A stretch of DNA of 6,585 nucleotides from Prevotellaceae bacterium (GTDB lineage: Bacteria > Bacteroidota > Bacteroidia > Bacteroidales > UBA932). Position numbers and translations under genes: made by a program. Below the pieces are notes generated by a model. That model was given only the letters and a program-made list of their open reading frames with translations. It did no database searches and was not told the origin of the DNA. The DNA is taken from the NCBI GenBank assembly GCA_031258915.1, contig JAIRMD010000070.1, forward strand, positions 1 to 6,585. Reading direction: 5' to 3'. This document shows, in pieces, positions 5,797 to 6,585 of this stretch (its first letter is position 1; every line of letters starts with the position of its first letter).

Positions 5797-5819
5797 CGAA
5801 ATCTATCGGCGTAATGTTC

Positions 5820-5923
5820 ACAACTTGTTTGCTCGGTTACATTTTTAGCTCCTTTATTTTTCAAACAATTTGTAATTGGGTCATTCTGGCGTGTGTAGCG
5901 TACTCTAAAAAATCACAATTTGT
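5820..5923. repeat. Three copies of the dyad ACAAnTTGT upstream of tRNA-Lys
   Basis: ACAACTTGT (5820-5828), ACAATTTGT (5865-5873) and ACAATTTGT (5915-5923) are spaced 45 and 50 bp apart. The last two extend to a 13-bp repeat with 12 identities (ACAATTTGTAATT / ACAATTTGTTATT). Each is a perfect 4+1+4 dyad, as expected for a dimeric DNA-binding protein. AT-rich composition makes some matches likely, but three within about 100 bp is notable. Confidence 0.5.
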
Positions 5924-5975
5924 TATTTTATCATAAAAATACGGGTGCGATACAAGCATTTTTAACAAGAATGAT

Positions 5976-5983
5976 TACCTTTG
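5976..5983 (+). promoter_or_regulatory. -7 promoter element of tRNA-Lys
   Basis: TACCTTTG matches TAnnTTTG exactly and lies 36 bp before the tRNA, so the primary transcript would carry a 5' leader of about 30 nt. The upstream -33 area is T-rich (TTTTT around 5959-5963) but has no clean TTG. The leader contains an imperfect direct repeat AAAATCYGACT at 5999-6009 and 6013-6023, the second copy running into the tRNA. Confidence 0.6.
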
Positions 5984-6019
5984 ACCCCTCTTACTGAGAA
6001 AATCCGACTGAAAAAATCT

Positions 6020-6095
6020 GACTCCGTAGCTCAGCTGGTAGAGCAAATGACTCTTAATCATTGGGTCGAGAGTTCGAGCCTCTCCGGGGTCACCA
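6020..6095 (+). tRNA. tRNA-Lys (anticodon CUU)
   Basis: The full cloverleaf can be folded by hand. The acceptor stem is GACTCCG (6020-6026) with CGGGGTC (6085-6091), including one T-G pair. The D arm is GCTC/GAGC (6029-6032 / 6041-6044). The anticodon stem is AATGA/TCATT with loop CTCTTAA, giving anticodon CTT at 6053-6055, which reads AAG. The T arm is GAGAG-TTCGAGC-CTCTC (6068-6084). The discriminator is A6092, and CCA is encoded at 6093-6095. It has its own promoter-like element and terminator, so it appears to be a single-gene unit. Confidence 0.96.
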
Positions 6096-6123
6096 GCTAC
6101 AAAGCGTGCCCAACGCCAGCGTT

Positions 6124-6160
6124 TAAGCGGGATGCAGCAAAATACATCCCGCTTATTTTA
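6124..6160 (+). terminator. Intrinsic terminator of tRNA-Lys
   Basis: TAAGCGGGATG (6124-6134) and CATCCCGCTTA (6145-6155) form a perfect 11-bp stem with a 10-nt loop, followed by TTTTA. It begins 28 bp after the encoded CCA and should end the tRNA transcript. It is the strongest terminator in the window. Confidence 0.8.
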
Positions 6161-6164
6161 TGCC

Positions 6165-6336
6165 CAAATTTGGAGATTATTTTTTGCAAATTTGGAAACT
6201 TCGACCTAAATTGGGTGCATTTCCCTTTGAAAATTCTGTTTTGTGCTTGCAATCCGTAAGCATAAATACATGAAGCAGGATTTTGTGCAATGAGCAAACA
6301 CGTAAATACAAAATATAGGCACCTTGACAAATTTGG
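6165..6336 (+). repeat. Three copies of CAAATTTGG around the coaX leader
   Basis: CAAATTTGGA occurs at 6165-6174 and 6187-6196, 22 bp apart, and CAAATTTGG again at 6328-6336 inside the first codons of coaX. CAAATTTG is a perfect palindrome. The 228 bp between tRNA and coaX otherwise contain only the terminator and no clear coaX promoter. Confidence 0.4.
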
Positions 6337-6585
6337 TTGTAGATATTGGTAATGCTGCGGTAAAGCTGGCGGTGATGGATGGCGGCGCGGTGGTGGATAA
6401 GCGGGTTGACGATAGCGCTTCGTTCGGCGCGGGGAGGGCGTTTTTGGCAAGGCACAGCGGGATTTGGCGCTCCATCATTTCGTCGGTGCGCCGTGAGGAT
6501 GATGCGGTGGCTACGCTGGTGCGCAGCCTGCTACCCAACGCCGTGGCGCTGACGCGCGCAACCCCCCTGCCCATTCGCAACCTCT
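6324..6585 (+). CDS. coaX: Type III pantothenate kinase, N-terminal part (runs off the right edge)
   Basis: This enzyme phosphorylates pantothenate with ATP in the first step of coenzyme A synthesis. The 87 visible codons begin TNLVVDIGN and continue AAVKLAVMDGG, the ATP phosphate-binding start of ASKHA-fold kinases, with the catalytic Asp7. SIISSV (51-56) and TPLPIRNL (80-87) match segments I associate with Bacteroidota CoaX, where the next residues would be a Y..P..LG.DR motif beyond the edge. The start is TTG at 6324. An in-frame TAA lies at 6303-6305, and the first internal ATG (codon 18) would delete the DIGN motif. TTG at 6333 is a less likely alternative, as it would lose the conserved N-L lead-in. 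The usual Thr or Ser after DIGN is Ala11 here, a departure from the motif. The full gene should be roughly 240-260 codons. Confidence 0.85.
   Translation, partial: MTNLVVDIGNAAVKLAVMDGGAVVDKRVDDSASFGAGRAFLARHSGIWRSIISSVRREDDAVATLVRSLLPNAVALTRATPLPIRNL

Larger units (their letters stand above)
5616..6019. other. Intergenic region upstream of tRNA-Lys, 404 bp, no convincing protein gene
   Basis: This AT-rich stretch holds a leftward terminator hairpin, a rightward and a leftward promoter-like element, three ACAAnTTGT dyads and the tRNA promoter. A 26-codon ORF (5734-5814) begins immediately after the rightward -7 element and encodes a basic peptide; I do not consider it a supported gene. A small palindrome ATAAG-CGC-CTTAT lies at 5747-5759, and another (ATTTTAT-C-ATAAAAT) at 5925-5939. 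Confidence 0.7.

Noticed and set aside
6020..6095. tRNA-Lys as a phage or island attachment site
   Set aside because: No integrase gene and no second copy of the tRNA 3' end is visible in the window.
5981..6259. 92-codon plus-strand frame over the tRNA
   Set aside because: It reads through a complete tRNA-Lys and its terminator, so it is not a protein gene.
6097..6450. 117-codon and overlapping minus-strand frames at the right end
   Set aside because: They cover the tRNA terminator and run antisense to coaX, with no family signature.

Overview
The window looks like ordinary chromosomal DNA of a member of the Bacteroidota. Three things support this. Exact or near-exact Bacteroidota-type -7 promoter elements (TAnnTTTG) lie in the intergenic regions. 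Gene starts lack Shine-Dalgarno sequences and have A/T-rich leaders instead. Several proteins carry signatures I associate with that phylum: the TPLPIRNL motif of its type III pantothenate kinases, the YLNRR...SFIPGT lead-in of its small biotin carriers, and a 528-residue helical protein opening with a SMTKAEKRSFRLYA block. Coding DNA is moderately GC-rich and intergenic DNA is AT-rich. I cannot name genus or species.

Left part, minus strand (1-1985): a two-gene biotin-dependent acyl-CoA carboxylase (or decarboxylase) cassette. A complete carboxyltransferase (1985-444) is followed after 19 bp by a 110-residue biotin carboxyl carrier protein (424-92). No biotin carboxylase or membrane decarboxylase subunit is visible. 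A leftward promoter at the extreme left edge probably serves a gene outside the window. Positions 1986-2570 form a divergent intergenic region with a good rightward promoter (2415-2444), a possible leftward promoter, a 12-bp palindrome, decayed ATCTGCG repeats and a 13-bp-stem hairpin.

Middle, plus strand (2571-5615): a tightly packed run consisting of a conserved helical (TPR-like) protein of unknown function, ribonuclease HI (rnhA, TTG start, 12 bp after the previous stop and in the same frame) and a COG1092-type SAM-dependent RNA methyltransferase. The three are probably cotranscribed. A heptamer tandem repeat sits directly before the methyltransferase start.

Right part (5616-6585): a non-coding region of about 400 bp with a rightward promoter, a leftward terminator hairpin with a T8 tail, a leftward -7 element, and three copies of the dyad ACAAnTTGT. 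Next comes a self-contained tRNA-Lys(CUU) unit (promoter, tRNA, strong terminator). Last is the 5' part of a type III pantothenate kinase gene (coaX, TTG start) that runs off the right edge.

I see no mobile element, CRISPR array or phage gene, and no clearly new multi-gene system. The most unusual material is non-coding: the ACAAnTTGT cluster, the possible small antisense transcript at 5626-5783, and the repeat DNA that appears to have extended the C-terminus of RNase HI.
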